Shown: positions 35,916 through 47,039, counted from the stretch's first letter. The stretch is DNA of 64,000 nt from Liopterus haemorrhoidalis (GCA_963971575.1 OZ020616.1:19045535-19109534), one strand, 5' to 3'. Program-made: numbers and translations. The notes: a model not told the origin generated them from the letters alone.

Positions 35916-36480
35916 ATGGGTGTTTTTTTTAGAGGTATAGAACTTTAAATTGCAATAAAACAACGATGGATTATTCGATTGACATGATTTTTTTTTTATT
36001 CGAAAGATAATCTTGTGGCATTACATTTTAAATATGATTTCTGGCATATGACCGCCACGGCTGGCTCGGATGTAGTCCAATCTGGACGTCCAATTTTCGA
36101 TGACTTTTTCCAACATTTGTGGCCGTATATCGGCAATAACACGGCGAATGTTGTCTTCCAAATGGTCAAGCGTTTGTGGCTTATCCGCATAGACCAATGA
36201 CTTTACATAGCCCCACAGAAAGTAGTCCAGCGGTGTTAAATCACAAGATCTTGGAGGCCAATTCACAGGTCCAAAACGTGAAATTAGGCGGTCACCAAAC
36301 GTGTCTTTCAATAAATCGATTGTAGCACGAGCTGTGTGACATGTTGCGCCGTCTTGTTGGTATGATTTAATGTAATGCCACAAGATTATCTTTCGAATAA
36401 AAAAAAATTCATGTCAATCGAATAATCCATCGTTGTTTTATTGCAATTTAAAGTTCTATACCTCTAAAAAAAACACCCGT
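35916..36480. mobile_element. Deleted DD41D mariner-like element, long TIRs
   Basis: Terminal inverted repeats of about 110 bp (ends ATGGGTGTTTT / AAAACACCCGT) with a TA target duplication. The interior is a transposase fragment that begins and ends inside the TIRs, so most of the gene has been deleted. Confidence 0.8.
36021..36383 (-). pseudogene. DD41D mariner transposase fragment
   Basis: Catalytic C-terminal part of a Tc1/mariner transposase: YQQDGATCHTAR with the second acidic residue, then NWPPRSCDLTPLDYFLWGYV with the third. I count 41 residues between these aspartates, which matches the DD41D (rosa) group rather than DD34D mariners. The ending VIENWTSRLDYIRASRGGHM is typical. The DNA-binding domain and first Asp are absent. 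Confidence 0.75.
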
Positions 36481-36569
36481 TATATGCTGGCGGTCGCTAA
36501 AAATAATGTTGGGACGGAATATTTCATTTTTGCACACACGCGGCCATAATTTTTACTCTTCCCATAAAG

Positions 36570-36880
36570 ACCTATTTTACGCTTACTTAATTAGTTAAAT
36601 ATGATAGAGTTTATATAACAGTCGTAAATACAACAATTTCTTTGGATTTATTGTCAGTTTATCATTAGAAAAATAATTTTGTAACGTGTCGTCTTATTTT
36701 GCATTTTTTGAAATATTAGTAAAAATTAACCGTGGTAATTTGCCACATTTAGAAACATGAAGCTCATATGAAATTAAAAAAATATATACTACTATATCTT
36801 AAATTTCTTGAAGTCGTCATATAACTTTCATCTTTTAATAATAGGATGAATTTAAGAATTTAGTTTTATTATTAAGAATT
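36570..36880 (+). repeat. Interspersed repeat shared with 51.1-51.7 kb
   Basis: ACGCTTACTTAATTAGTTAAATA through CATATAACTTTCATCTTTTAAT matches 51117-51290 and 51546-51630 closely. The other copy lies inside a hAT element, so this may be a relic of the same hAT interior. Confidence 0.7.
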
Positions 36881-36989
36881 CATTTTTTTTAATTTGCTGG
36901 AAAAAATGAAATAAATCTAATTAGTTTATATACCTACATAGCACTCGTTTCTTATTAACATAATTTAGAGACGGGCGTGGGTTGGCCAT

Positions 36990-37110
36990 TCTAACGTGAA
37001 AAAATTCACGCGTGTCACTATTCACGCGTGAGTCACGATACACGCGTGAGTCACGATACACGCGTGAGTCGCGATACACGCGTGAGTCGCGATACACGCG
37101 TGAGTAACGA
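36990..37110 (+). repeat. 18-bp CACGCGTGAGTC minisatellite
   Basis: About five units of ACACGCGTGAGTCACGAT, with further CACGCG/GTGCGTG motifs to 37225. Eighteen is a multiple of three, so the minus strand reads a repeated RVYRDS peptide; this is not taken as a gene. Confidence 0.85.
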
Positions 37111-37300
37111 AGCACGCGTGCGTGACCGTGAAATTTTAAAATTATGATTTCGTGTGCGTGCGTTTAATTTTGAGTCTGACTTCGTGAGCGTGCGTGATCG
37201 TGATAAAATTTTATTCACGCACTAGTTGCTACCTGTCCCAGAGTAGACGGGAGAGTCCCGGATTAGACAGGACTCTCCCGGATTAAACAGGACTGTCACG

Positions 37301-37510
37301 CAGAGCCGTAGCAATGTTTTTGGCGGCCTTGGCAAATAAAGTAAATTGATAAAACAAGAAAAAAAGGTCCTCACTTCCCAAAACCAAATGAAGAGCAAAG
37401 AAAAGGTCCTCACCTTCGCTTTTAGTGACCTAGTATGCTACTATGGCGCCCCTCATCAAACCTCGCGCCCCTGGTAAGTGCCCCAATGTCAAACCGTTCC
37501 TACGGTTCTG
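37301..37510. mobile_element. hAT MITE (210 bp)
   Basis: Ends CAGAGCCGTAGC and CTACGGTTCTG. The 8-bp duplication CTGTCACG is exact (37293-37300, 37511-37518). Inside is the AAAAGGTCCTCAC motif also seen near 13067 and 38935. Confidence 0.8.
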
Positions 37511-38005
37511 CTGTCACGTATAAAATGTCACGTAAAAAATAAATTGATCGTCCCGAAAATGTATTTATTGTTCCGCATTTCGCCGATTCAGAAACACAGA
37601 TGTTTGTGCTTATTATGATCTCTGAAGCACAGTATGGGAAAATGCGAGCAGTGTCATCATATTCTGAATTCGAACTATGAACTATTATACATATAAAAGC
37701 CCAGTGTCATACGTTGCATAACGTTCGAGGTATGGAGCGGGGGTGAAAATGTGTCGGCTGTCAGATGAGCTGAGTGAGAGGAGAATGACACGCTCGACGC
37801 TTGCTCTGCAACAATTCAGTACTGAAATGCGCGTAGCATACAACTAATTTGTAGTAACCGGTCCCAAAATATTAAATCGAGGCCTTCTTTGCCTAACTTT
37901 TAGAGGTTTTCTCATTTCTAGAACTACATTTTGTATTACGTAATAAATATTTTATTAGTGCATTTATTTCGTACTATAAATTTTACGAATACGAATTATT
38001 CATTT

Positions 38006-38009
38006 AAAA

Positions 38010-38080
<71 letters not shown>

Positions 38081-38085
38081 ATACA

Positions 38086-38172
<87 letters not shown>

Positions 38173-38174
38173 AT
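38006..38174. repeat. (AAAT)n microsatellite
   Basis: About 42 tetranucleotide units with one interruption near 38083. Confidence 0.97.
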
Positions 38175-38577
38175 GAATATTTGCTCTTATTTAATGACAG
38201 TTTCCTATTATACCAGCATTTACAGTTACTATTTACTGTTATTTCTATGTGAGCCAGTTTTTTCCCATGAACAATTATATGTTGCTCTGTCAAGATCAAA
38301 GAAACTCTGTGAGTGTAGGTGCATCAAGGCTTGAGATTGTATACTGGTATTTATGGCACTAGATATTAGCTGTGTTAATTTAATTGATCAGTAATATTAA
38401 TAAATTACATTCGCAGATATTCTGCAACGGGTTAACTAGTTAAAAAAGATTAATTGTGTTCAAAATTATGACTTCAAGAGACAGTGATATAGCTTACTAA
38501 ATTGTTTACTTGAAATTGTAGGCCGAAGACAATCATTTAGAGACTGTTAACAATGTTCAAAAGGTTGTGATCGATAC

Positions 38578-39383
38578 TAGAGTATCGGGAAAACCGCATT
38601 TTTTGAAAACCGCGGTTTTTGGTTTTTAAAAATCAAAAACCGCGGTTTCGGTTTTTCAAGTTTTAAATTTTTTCTACTATAGATACTCTAAAATAAATCA
38701 ATAAATTTTTATTATGTGTTGAAACACACTACTGTACTTGACAATAAAAAAACTAATACTAATAAAAAACTACTAATAAAAAATTATACACTACAACCAG
38801 AGCCCGCGCAGCACAGCATGAGGGCACCGCTGCGAGGGGGGCGCTGACGTGAGATTCAAAAGGGTGCCAAATGCCAAATGAATGTAAAAGTAATTTAGTG
38901 AAATGTAATTTTAGAAGTGAGGACCTTTTTTTTAGGTCTTCACTTGAAATTTAAAAGTGAGGACCTTTCTTTTTTAGGTCTGTTTATCGTTTAAACGTGA
39001 ACGTAATTTGGTGCAGAAGTTGGCGCTTAATGAAAATGTTCTTTCGGCGTCGGTGGATGTTGCTTTAATAGTGGATAGTGCACTCTGGCTTTCCCATGCG
39101 CATTGCGTCTGACGCCAATACATTTCTTTACGTTTGATATCTAATAAAAAAGAAAAAGTCTAGTTGGTAGCATACATTATGCACCTATCTACTGATATTT
39201 TTTAATCTAATAAAGCCTTCATTCAAGAATAATACATTTGTTGTCACATTTGAGGGATTTTCTTCTTACCTTTGTATCTTTTTTCTTAAGGATAAACCGA
39301 AAACCGCGTTTTTTTTGCGGTTTCGGTTTTTGCACTGAAAACCGCGGTTTTGCGGTTCGGTTATAACCGTTTCATAAACACTA
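38578..39383. mobile_element. hAT element with CCGCGG-rich ends
   Basis: Ends TAGAGTATC and ATAAACACTA. The 8-bp duplication ATCGATAC is exact (38570-38577, 39384-39391). Both subterminal zones are packed with AAACCGCGGTTT palindromes and CGGTTTTTG motifs, likely transposase-binding repeats. A transposase remnant lies inside. Confidence 0.75.
38985..39135 (-). pseudogene. hAT transposase dimerisation-domain relic
   Basis: Minus-strand reading gives ATSTDAERTFSLSANFCTK followed by LRSRLNDKQT, the hAT C-terminal signature (E/D-R-xFS...R..L). Only this ~50-residue part is recognisable; the rest of the gene is gone or replaced. Confidence 0.7.
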
Positions 39384-39639
39384 ATCGATACTATGAAGTG
39401 CCTCTCGGGAAGATGGTAAATTTATGACAAATATGAAAATTCCGGTCAGTTCCGCCTAATCGTTTGGAATAGACTGTACAGTCGATGCAGACGATTAGGC
39501 GGAACTAACCGGAATTTTAGGAGGGCATACCTGTTTTGTAGTGTTGACAATATATTGACAAGTTAATGTTTGACAGATGTCATAATTAGAAAACCTGATT
39601 TAAACAAATAAATTTTAGAAAAAATATACACACTAGGTT

Positions 39640-39865
39640 AAAAAGGTGTCCTATTTTTTAACTGTACGTGTATTATCTGCCTTGTTTATTTCAATATCAT
39701 ATTAACAAATTACTTTTTTATATAAAAAAAAAAAAGTTGCTTACCCATTTACTACGCCCATGCCCTAGTTGTAACTTATTTTAAATTTCCCGCTCTACTG
39801 TATTTGTCCTGTGTAAATTGTACTCGGTTCGCAGCGCTATCTACTCTTTTCTAATTTGACATGGA
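39640..39865 (-). repeat. Inverted partner of 40378-40570
   Basis: Matches 40378-40570 in reverse (AACTAGGGCATGGGCGTAG, CGCTGCGAACCGAGTAC, AAATAAACAAGGCAGATAATACAC). It is a fragment of a second copy of the inner TIR element at 40360-41192, giving a ~200-bp inverted repeat ~0.5 kb apart. Confidence 0.7.
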
Positions 39866-40201
39866 GAATAGTTTCGTATTACAAAATGAGACAGCTAATA
39901 ATAAATAATATATAAATATATAACGCATACCCGTTCAAAAAGTCACCGCACGACACTGTATAAGAAACACATCGTTCGAAAAATATACCTATAGTGTCTC
40001 TATAATGGTTTGGACTAAAAATTTGAAAAGAAAAAACAATAATAGGCATTAATAGGAACCAAAATAGTTCTTCTTCTTCTTCTTCTATGTGCACTGACAG
40101 TCGGGTTGACATTTAGCCTTTCAATAAGTCGTCCATCTTGATTTGTGTCAATTATCAGGTTTTTCCATGTACCCCGTATCCATTACTTGTTAGATCTTAG
40201 T

Positions 40202-41328
40202 TATAGTCTATCTCAGAAAGAGCGATAGTAATAAAATTTATTATTTGTAAAAAGTTATTGTTTTTTCACACAGAAGCGGCACACAAAATATGAATAGTTC
40301 GAAACGAAATATTGTTAAGAAACAACCGAGTGCCGCACATCTTATATGGGAATACGAACTATGGTCTATTTCAAAGTAGAAAAAAGTAGATAGCGCTGCG
40401 AACCGAGTACGATTTACACTGATCAAATACAGTATAGCGGGAAATTTAAAATAAGTTACAACTAGGGCATGGGCGTAGCAACTGGGTTAGCAAGTGATTT
40501 TTTTTTAATATAAAAAAGGTTAATAAGATATTGAAATAAACAAGGCAGATAATACACTTGTGTTATTTATACGACATAAATTCAGTTTAATGGGATATTT
40601 GAAAAATTTAAAAAAATATTAATTTTAAAAATTATGTACTATATATAAAAAGAGAGATTTGGCTAAAAGAGTTTAAACAAAGCAATAAAACAAACAATAT
40701 ATCTTCAGAGCTGAAGTTTCTTATTTAAATAATTATTGTAAATAAAAATTAAAAATATATGTATATATGAAGGTCTAAAAATTATATCAATAACTTCTTC
40801 TTTGGGCACAATCAGCTGGGCTGTCTTTTGGTCTCACATTAGTCCTCTTTCTTGATCTGTTAATTGTCAACTGTCAAAAAATATTTATATGTCAGATAAG
40901 CTAAAAAATATATAACTGCGTAAAAACAAATTTAATGAAGAATTTTCTCCATAAAATCTACGCCAAGAATATAAATAAAAGTCTAAATATGTAATTAATA
41001 ACAAAATATATGAGAAAAATTAAATAATATAAATAATATATATTTCCAATGTACGACACTGAACATCTGTCAACTTGGACTAAAAACAATATTTTTAGAG
41101 TGTAATAGGGATGACGATCTAAACCAATCCAAAGCAAGGACAAACAGCTCCTATCTTCTTACACACATTTTTCTACTTTGAAATAGACCATAGGGTTAAA
41201 CACAATAGATCATAAAAATTTTACCCTAAAATTTTGAAGAAAAATATGGTCACAGGCATACGTTTAATGATATGATAAATGCCTGAGAAAAAGATTTATT
41301 ACTATCGCTCTTTCTGAGATAGACTATA
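40202..41328. mobile_element. Outer TA-flanked TIR element
   Basis: About 34-bp inverted ends (TATAGTCTATCTCAGAAAG...) with TA at each edge, inserted in an RTE fragment. No transposase. A second TIR element is nested inside. Confidence 0.75.
40360..41192. mobile_element. Inner TIR element
   Basis: Ends TATGGTCTATTTCAAAGTAG and its inverse, about 24 bp. No coding capacity seen. It includes another RTE-tail scrap at about 40795-40880. Confidence 0.7.
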
Positions 41329-41824
41329 GCTTATTCCTCCATCTCTTGCGAGGACTTCCCTTTGGTCGACGGGAGTTTATTTTTACTTCCAAAATAGTAC
41401 TCTCAGAATTATGGGTTAGGTTTTGGAATCAGGTTATTTATTCCAAAATTATGATTAAAATCAGAAGATTACAATCATCGCCTACGGCTCGGGTGGTAAA
41501 TTTCATGCTCCTGTAATATAACCTACATTACATGCTTGTTAAATAAAATACTATTATTATACTAAATATATGCGATAATTTTGTCCATGGGTGTAGAATG
41601 GAGGGATTTTGTTAAAAAGGGTTCAAAAATTATTTAAAAATTATGAATTTGACAAGTATTATTTTATTCATTGTAAACTTGCTTCCACGCTAAATCTGTC
41701 AGAAGGTCAAACATTTCATACCTCCTTACAAACTTCATTCTTAATTAAAATGAACTATAATTTTCAACTATTTTCATATTCAATGTTAATTTGTCAATTT
41801 GTCTTGATGAGTTGTTTCTGCTAG

Positions 41825-42112
41825 AAGATGACCCATGTTTGGGTTACGATGGATCGAGCGGTACTTGCAAGAAATTAGAAGAGTGTCCCAGCGCCTTGGA
41901 ACAAGTGAAGAAATTCAGAAGACACGATAAGAATCGCTGTGGCTTCTCTGGAAGTAACGAGATTGTCTGCTGCAACGACTTTCCCTCCCCAGGTGGCAGC
42001 ACGGACGACTCATCAGTATGGGAGACTGGGGATCCGACAGCAGTAACCACCTTAAATAAGGGAGGTGTGACGCCAGCTGTTACCAGAAAAGGACAGAGGA
42101 AGAGCGAAGTTG
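41825..42112 (+). CDS. Clip-domain serine protease, exon 2 (CLIP domain)
   Basis: Encodes a secreted-zymogen regulatory domain. The acceptor TTTCTGCTAG ends at 41824 and the donor GTAAGT starts at 42113; both phases are 1. With exon 1 joined, the six CLIP cysteines fall at about residues 25 (DDPC), 35 (SGTC), 41 (EEC), 59 (KNRC), 69 and 70 (VCC), giving the standard C1-C6 pattern with adjacent C5-C6. A Ser/Thr/Lys-rich linker (residues ~74-116) follows. CLIP domains control activation and partner binding in cascades of melanisation, Toll signalling and clotting. The exon is intact, has clear coding character in an otherwise decayed region, and lies between a run of TIR elements on the left and a mariner on the right. 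Function beyond the family is inferred. Confidence 0.92.
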
Positions 42113-42478
42113 GTAAGTCAGCTATTAAACACTAGTTTTGTAGGTATTTAGTAAGTTTAAGAAGCCAATAAAATGCTGGTTGGCTCGGACATTATTTTTT
42201 TCCTATGATCACATCAAAATTAACAGATTTTTGCTAATCACAATTATTCGTCAATTTGAATACCAAGAGTTCATTTAATTTTTTAAAATTAAATTTAAAT
42301 AATTTGTGATAATTCACAAATTTAAATTAAATTTTAAATTAAAATCAAAATTTAAATTAAAAAATCCGATTGATTTTTTCTGCGATTTATTTTTTATCTC
42401 CATTAAATTAATAAGAAACATATTGATAAATGGACTAATTTTTTTTTTTTTTTCAATTTCAAAAAACGAAATTCTCGC

Positions 42479-43594
42479 TACGAGGGCTACCTTTTAAGTT
42501 TTAACCAAAACTAAGAAAGAATTTTTTTTTTGTAACAAATTGTTTTATTGCAAAATATTCGCCTTTAAAATTTATACACTTTTGCATGCGTTCAAACCAA
42601 TTCTCGAAACATTTTTTTCACTCTGAAGTTGGTATTTCAAAAACATGGTTTTCGAAGGCTTCAACAGCTTCTTGAGGTGATGAAAATCGCTGTTCACGCA
42701 TTTTTTGTTTGGGGAACAAAAAAAAGTCGTTAGGGGATAAATCAGGTGAATACGGGCATTGAGACATTAACTCGATGTTTTTCTCCTTAATTATCAATTG
42801 TTTGACGTGCTGTGTGGGAGCTTATATTGTTATGGTGAAGAATGATGCGACGTTTTGGATTGTTATTCCTGATTTTGTCGATGACTTCTGCCAAACAAAT
42901 TGTTGTATGCAGCATTAACTGTTCTCCGATCTTTTAAAGAAGTAGTTGCGATATGTCCGGTACAACCGAAGAAACAAGCGATCATTTTATTGGAAGTGCT
43001 TCGTGAACGAACAACTTTTGTGGGTTTCGGTTCATCTTGGAAGACCCAAACAGTGGATTGTTGCTTAGTTTCCTGTTCATATGAATAAATCCAAGTTTCG
43101 CCACCTGTAACGATTTTGTATACGGATTTTGCAGTATCTAGGTTGATTTTTTTTTAGCATTCCCTTACAATTTTTTGAGCTTCAGTCCAATTATGCGGAA
43201 TCCATCGGGAACAGATTTTTTTCACAGCTAAATGCTCATGCAAAATCGAATGTATTGCAGTCTGCGATATGCCGAAGGATGTCTCTATCTCACGGTAAGT
43301 CACATGCCGATCATTTAGCGCACAGCATTGATGTTTTTTTGAATCGCAACCGATTTTGGTCGACCTTCAAGAGATTCATCACTGACGGGCGCACGACCAC
43401 GACGTATCCACGAGTAATATCCGTTTTTATACAAACTTGTTTTTTTTTAACGCTGTCAACAAACTACTCGGTCAATTTATAAGCTAACACTGATTTCACA
43501 ATAACAAATGTCAAATTTTACGAATATAGTAATGACACATTTCAATTTTGCCATCTAGTGGTCGTTTGTAGAAACATAGAAGGTAACCTTCGTA
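42479..43594 (-). mobile_element. mariner element, copy 2
   Basis: Same family as 31237-32510: TACGAGGGCTACCTTTTA at the left, AAGGTAACCTTCGTA at the right, TA edges. About 160 bp shorter, with internal deletions in the transposase. Confidence 0.82.
42650..43440 (-). pseudogene. mariner transposase, heavily broken
   Basis: Reverse-strand pieces match the 31-32 kb copy: the DESLEGRPKSV region near 43375, KKICSRWIPHNW near 43200, GGETWIYSYEQET near 43090, and the SPDLSPND block near 42740. Here SPDLSPND keeps the third Asp that copy 1 has lost. The N-terminal helix-turn-helix is mostly deleted (~43405-43420), and several frameshifts and stops intervene. Confidence 0.7.
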
Positions 43595-44256
43595 TTAACA
43601 ATTTGTTATTTTATTTATAAGTAAGTAAATATTTTACTATTGTAAACGATTTATTCTTCTTTGATACCTTAATAACTAAAATCAAAAGGTGGAGCTTTCA
43701 CACATGAACGTTACGCAACTTACATTACGTAACGTAACTCGCGGAAAACGTGTAGCTCGATTCTCAGCTGTTATAATTTTTTTATTATATTTTCAATTTT
43801 AAAAGAAGAAGTACAATATATTAGCTATAAATACAAAAAAGCCAAAACATTATTAGCTATAATTTAGCCATGAATTTTGTCAAAACCAAAAAAATTCAAT
43901 TTCTTCGGAAAATATAATCTGATCAAAAATTTCTGTGTGAGACGAGAGTTTTTTAGCACTTTTTCAGCAAGAATCATGTTAAAATAAAAATATTTAAAAA
44001 AAAACTACTTTCCGTGATCTTCTTAAGAGCTTTCTTTTGTTACCACACAATATTTTTTTTTTTAAATATTACTCCTATTTTTTTCAATGACACAAAAATT
44101 CGATATTTTTTGAAAAACTAATCTGATCAAAAATTCCTGTTGAACTATTCCGGTTCCCATCAATGTACATATTTGAATTTTTCCAGATTTTTATATTACC
44201 CTCTTTGGGAATTATGGTGGGGGATAAAAGTATTTTTCCACACCTATTTAATTATA

Positions 44257-44585
44257 TTGCAATTATTAACACTTTTTTCGTGAAAAATAATACCCATAAA
44301 TAACTACAGTGAATTATGGTTTCATAATTCACTGTTTACGGCCAATCATAAACCTATATTTCCATAATTCCAAAATTATCAATTTTGGGTCTAATTTATT
44401 TGTTTAACAGGTGGACTGCCAATTACGAGTTTTCTCGTAGTTAGCGCTCTTGCCCAGGACGCCGACTACGAGATTACTTGTAGTACATTGACTTAATAAT
44501 ATAATATGGCTATATCAGATTGACTTCTGAGACCAGAATCCTGAATCTTGCCTTGGCAGTCAACGTGTTAATAGGTGTGGAAAAA
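44257..44585. mobile_element. TIR element 'E', copy 1
   Basis: Ends TTTTCCACACCTATT and AATAGGTGTGGAAAA, possibly with a 5-bp AGTAT duplication. It contains a hairpin (GTGAATTATGGTTTCATAATTCAC). The same unit is at 61370-62753. Confidence 0.6.
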
Positions 44586-44601
44586 GTATAGTATCCTATT
44601 C

Positions 44602-44698
44602 GCGATTATGGCCATTATTCACTCAGATGATTTGCGCCACTCGCCTGCAGCTCTTGGACTCAAACGTCATCTTCGTGAATAATGGCTGTCATAATCGC
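44602..44698. repeat. Small hairpin MITE, copy 1
   Basis: GCGATTATGGCCATTATTCAC inverted at the right (GTGAATAATGGCTGTCATAATCGC). The same element lies at 62790-62886, both times just right of element E. Confidence 0.65.
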
Positions 44699-45122
44699 TC
44701 ATATAATAATATACTGTTCAACACATTTTTAAAAATAAAAATTTGCTGATTTAATATTATTGTTTATATTTTCCCCGAAGTGATTTAAAAATATATATAT
44801 GTGGATCAAAGAGCTGTACAAGCATGCCAAATTTCAACTTTTTAGGTCCAACCGTTTGGTCAAAATTACCGTGTAGTGTCTGCAGGGACAGACACATGAG
44901 TGACCATATAAGGATTTTTGGTCATACCTACAAAATCCTAAAAACTACATATATATATTTCGACTGCCACACAACCTTAATCAGTAAGCACAGTAAAAAT
45001 AAAAAGGTTCCATTGTTGCTTAGGCGCCCGTTTTATTGCGCTTTTATTTATAACAATTTTGGCCACACAACAGGTAAAAACCCAATAAGAGTGTGGCACT
45101 AGAAAATGTTTACAAAATAATT

Positions 45123-45455
45123 ATAGCGCGTTCAAAGGTGAGTTTGCAGTATAGCTCTTATGGCAAATGGGAGCGGTGTTGCCAAATGTTGTAAAAGTGT
45201 CAAATGTGTCAATTATAATAATATGAAAAACTCGTATGATTTACAAAAATCAACTCTTATAAAACTCAAAATCACACTCAACAAAAACAAATGGCCATTT
45301 GTAGAATACTGCGTCTTCACAGATCAGCGCGTTTTAGAGCTGGCAACGTCGACAAGCAAGAAAAGGATAGAGTCATTGTGTAAACCTATTAGAGAGTATG
45401 AAAAAGAACTACTCCATATGCCCTGTACTGCAAACTCACCTTTGAACGCACTATA
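45123..45455. mobile_element. TA-flanked MITE (~333 bp)
   Basis: Ends TATAGCGCGTTCAAAGGTGA and TCACCTTTGAACGCACTATA, about 40-bp inverted repeats. A 122-codon open frame from 45160 crosses its right end and shows no known domain; I treat it as fortuitous. Confidence 0.75.
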
Positions 45456-45679
45456 CAACAGTATCACAATAAAACAAAATCAACATGAAGTGGTTTCGAA
45501 TATTTGTCAAATGTTTCGCATCATGTAGCGTCGGGGTTATGCAAATTTTTTCTTCGAATGCTTTCATAGTTTTTTTTTTTTTTTTTTTAATTTTAAAATG
45601 CCATTTCTTAAAGACATTTCTACTTTTGAGAAGGGAAATTGTTGATTGACAAGATCTATTGCAAGTCCGTAAAAAATAT

Positions 45680-46850
45680 GTTCTTCTTCTTTGGGCACTA
45701 TCAGTCAGGTTGACTTTTGGGCTCACTCACATAAGTCCTACAGCTTGTTCATTGTCAGGTCTTGCATGTGCCCTGTATACCAATACTTGTTAGATCTTCG
45801 GTTAGCTGATTTATCCATTTCTAGCTAAGTCTTCCTACTGGTCGACGGGTATTTAAACTTCCTTCCCATATCTTCCTAACCATTCTGTCCTCCATCATCC
45901 TCATAACGTGTCCTATCCACTGTTCTGCCTATCATCTGCCTCTCAGTTCTTATATGATATTCGACTTTGAGTACAGGTCTCGGATATCTTTGTTCTTACG
46001 GATTCTCTATTAATTTGAATGGAACAAATGATTCTGCGTAATTTTTTATTTTCGAAAACTATGAGGTGTTGTCGACCTCGCTTTGTTAAGGTCCATGTTT
46101 CGGAGCCATACATAAGTACGGGACGTACTATAACTTGGTATAACCTGATCTGGGTGTTCCTAGATAGGAATTTAGTTTTGAAGAGGGGACCAAGTGCAAA
46201 ATACGATGCGTTAGTAGCTTTTATTATATTCGTAATTTCCTGCTGTATCATATTCACCTGATTTATCATGGTGCCCAAGTATTTGAAAGTATGAACTCTC
46301 TCATAAGTGATGTCATTAATTTTCAAGTCTGTCGTGTTCTAGTGACTGCGTCTATTAACAATAAGATACTTGGTTTTTTCATTACTGATGATAAGTCGTA
46401 CTTTACGAGCTTCGACATCAATAAGGTCAGTAAGGTATATTACGTCTTTAACTTTATTTGAAATAATATCCAGGTCATCTGCATACCCTAAAATCTTGTG
46501 GTACCCATTGAGCTCTAGACCACGGTGGTTGGTATCTTGGGCTTTTCGTAACACCATCTCCAGTACGAGGTTAAACAGCAAAGGTGAGGTGGCATCTCCT
46601 TGTTTGACTCCAGTATGAATTTCAAAAGGCTGTGATAAAAGGTTTCCTACTTTCACTCTGCTTATGGATTCCGACACACACACCATAGTCATCTTGATAA
46701 GGTTACTAGGGATGCCAAATTAGTCCATGATGTCCTAGAGTTTGTCACGTACAATGCCGTCATGGGGTTTCCTGAAATCAATAAAAACATTATGAATGTC
46801 GGTGTTATGTTCCCAACATTTTTCAAGAATGTCTTAATGAGAAAATTTGA
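45680..46850 (-). pseudogene. RTE-type LINE reverse transcriptase remnant
   Basis: Reading in reverse: FIDFRKPHDG near 46775 (a decayed RT motif, normally with Asp after Tyr), GVKQGDATSPLLFNLVLE near 46610, the catalytic YADD in ILGYADDLDII near 46490, FKYLGTMI near 46285, and VLMYGSETWTLTK near 46120. The tail is GHVMRMMEDRMVRK near 45905 with RRPVGRLS. It ends near 45680 with a GAAGAAGAAC 3' tail. At least two frameshifts and several stops break it; the endonuclease is absent. Motif style (VKQGD, YADD, SETW) fits the RTE clade. Confidence 0.78.
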
Positions 46851-47039
46851 TCTGCTAGATCGAAAACATGATCGATTAATATGTTACTTATTAATTTCTT
46901 TAACATTTTTTTTTTTACAACGGTCCGGATCAAAATTTCGAAGGGCCGTCTCCGGCCCGCAGATCGATTTTAACCAGCCACTGGTCTATATGTTCACCAC
47001 AAATAGGGTGACAAGTTTTTACTCTGGCGTGAACCGAAA

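Larger units (their letters stand above)
35206..36506 (+). repeat. Family A repeat copy interrupted by a mariner relative
   Basis: From ATCAGCTGTGGCCACC to GCTGGCGGTCGCTAAAAA. An extra ~110 bp (35325-35430) splits the TTTTCT...AACAGAG junction, and a TA-flanked element occupies 35916-36480. Removing that element leaves CCCTTATATATGCTGG, matching the intact copy at 62352. Confidence 0.8.
40070..41420 (-). pseudogene. RTE-type LINE 3' end, split by nested elements
   Basis: The right piece (41400-41332) reads in reverse EVKINSRRPKGSPRKRWRNK, the tail of RTE-like ORF2. The left piece (40200-40064) continues with LTSNGYGVHGKT and a GAA-repeat 3' tail. The gap is exactly the TA-flanked element at 40202-41328. 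The same tail ends the larger RTE remnant at 45.7 kb. Confidence 0.6.
10117..41824 (+). other. Intron 1 of the protease gene (proposed)
   Basis: About 31.7 kb from GTAATT (10117) to TTTCTGCTAG (ending 41824). Its contents are almost entirely transposable elements and low-complexity DNA, listed separately. If exon 1 is wrong, this is simply upstream DNA of exon 2. Confidence 0.45.
43880..44945 (+). repeat. Family B repeat with nested insertions
   Basis: CTGATCAAAAATTTCTG (43919) and CTGATCAAAAATTCCTG (44122) mark stacked partial copies. After the nested elements at 44257-44585 and 44602-44698, family B resumes (GTGGATCAAAGAGCTGTAC, ~44802) and ends GGTCATACCTACAAAATCC at 44921-44939. Confidence 0.65.

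Noticed and set aside
38000..38299. YLFI-repeat membrane-like frame on the minus strand
   Set aside because: Translation of an (AAAT)n microsatellite.
45160..45528. 122-codon open frame on the plus strand
   Set aside because: It starts inside and crosses the end of a TA-flanked MITE, lacks any recognisable domain, and part of it is the inverted terminal repeat itself.
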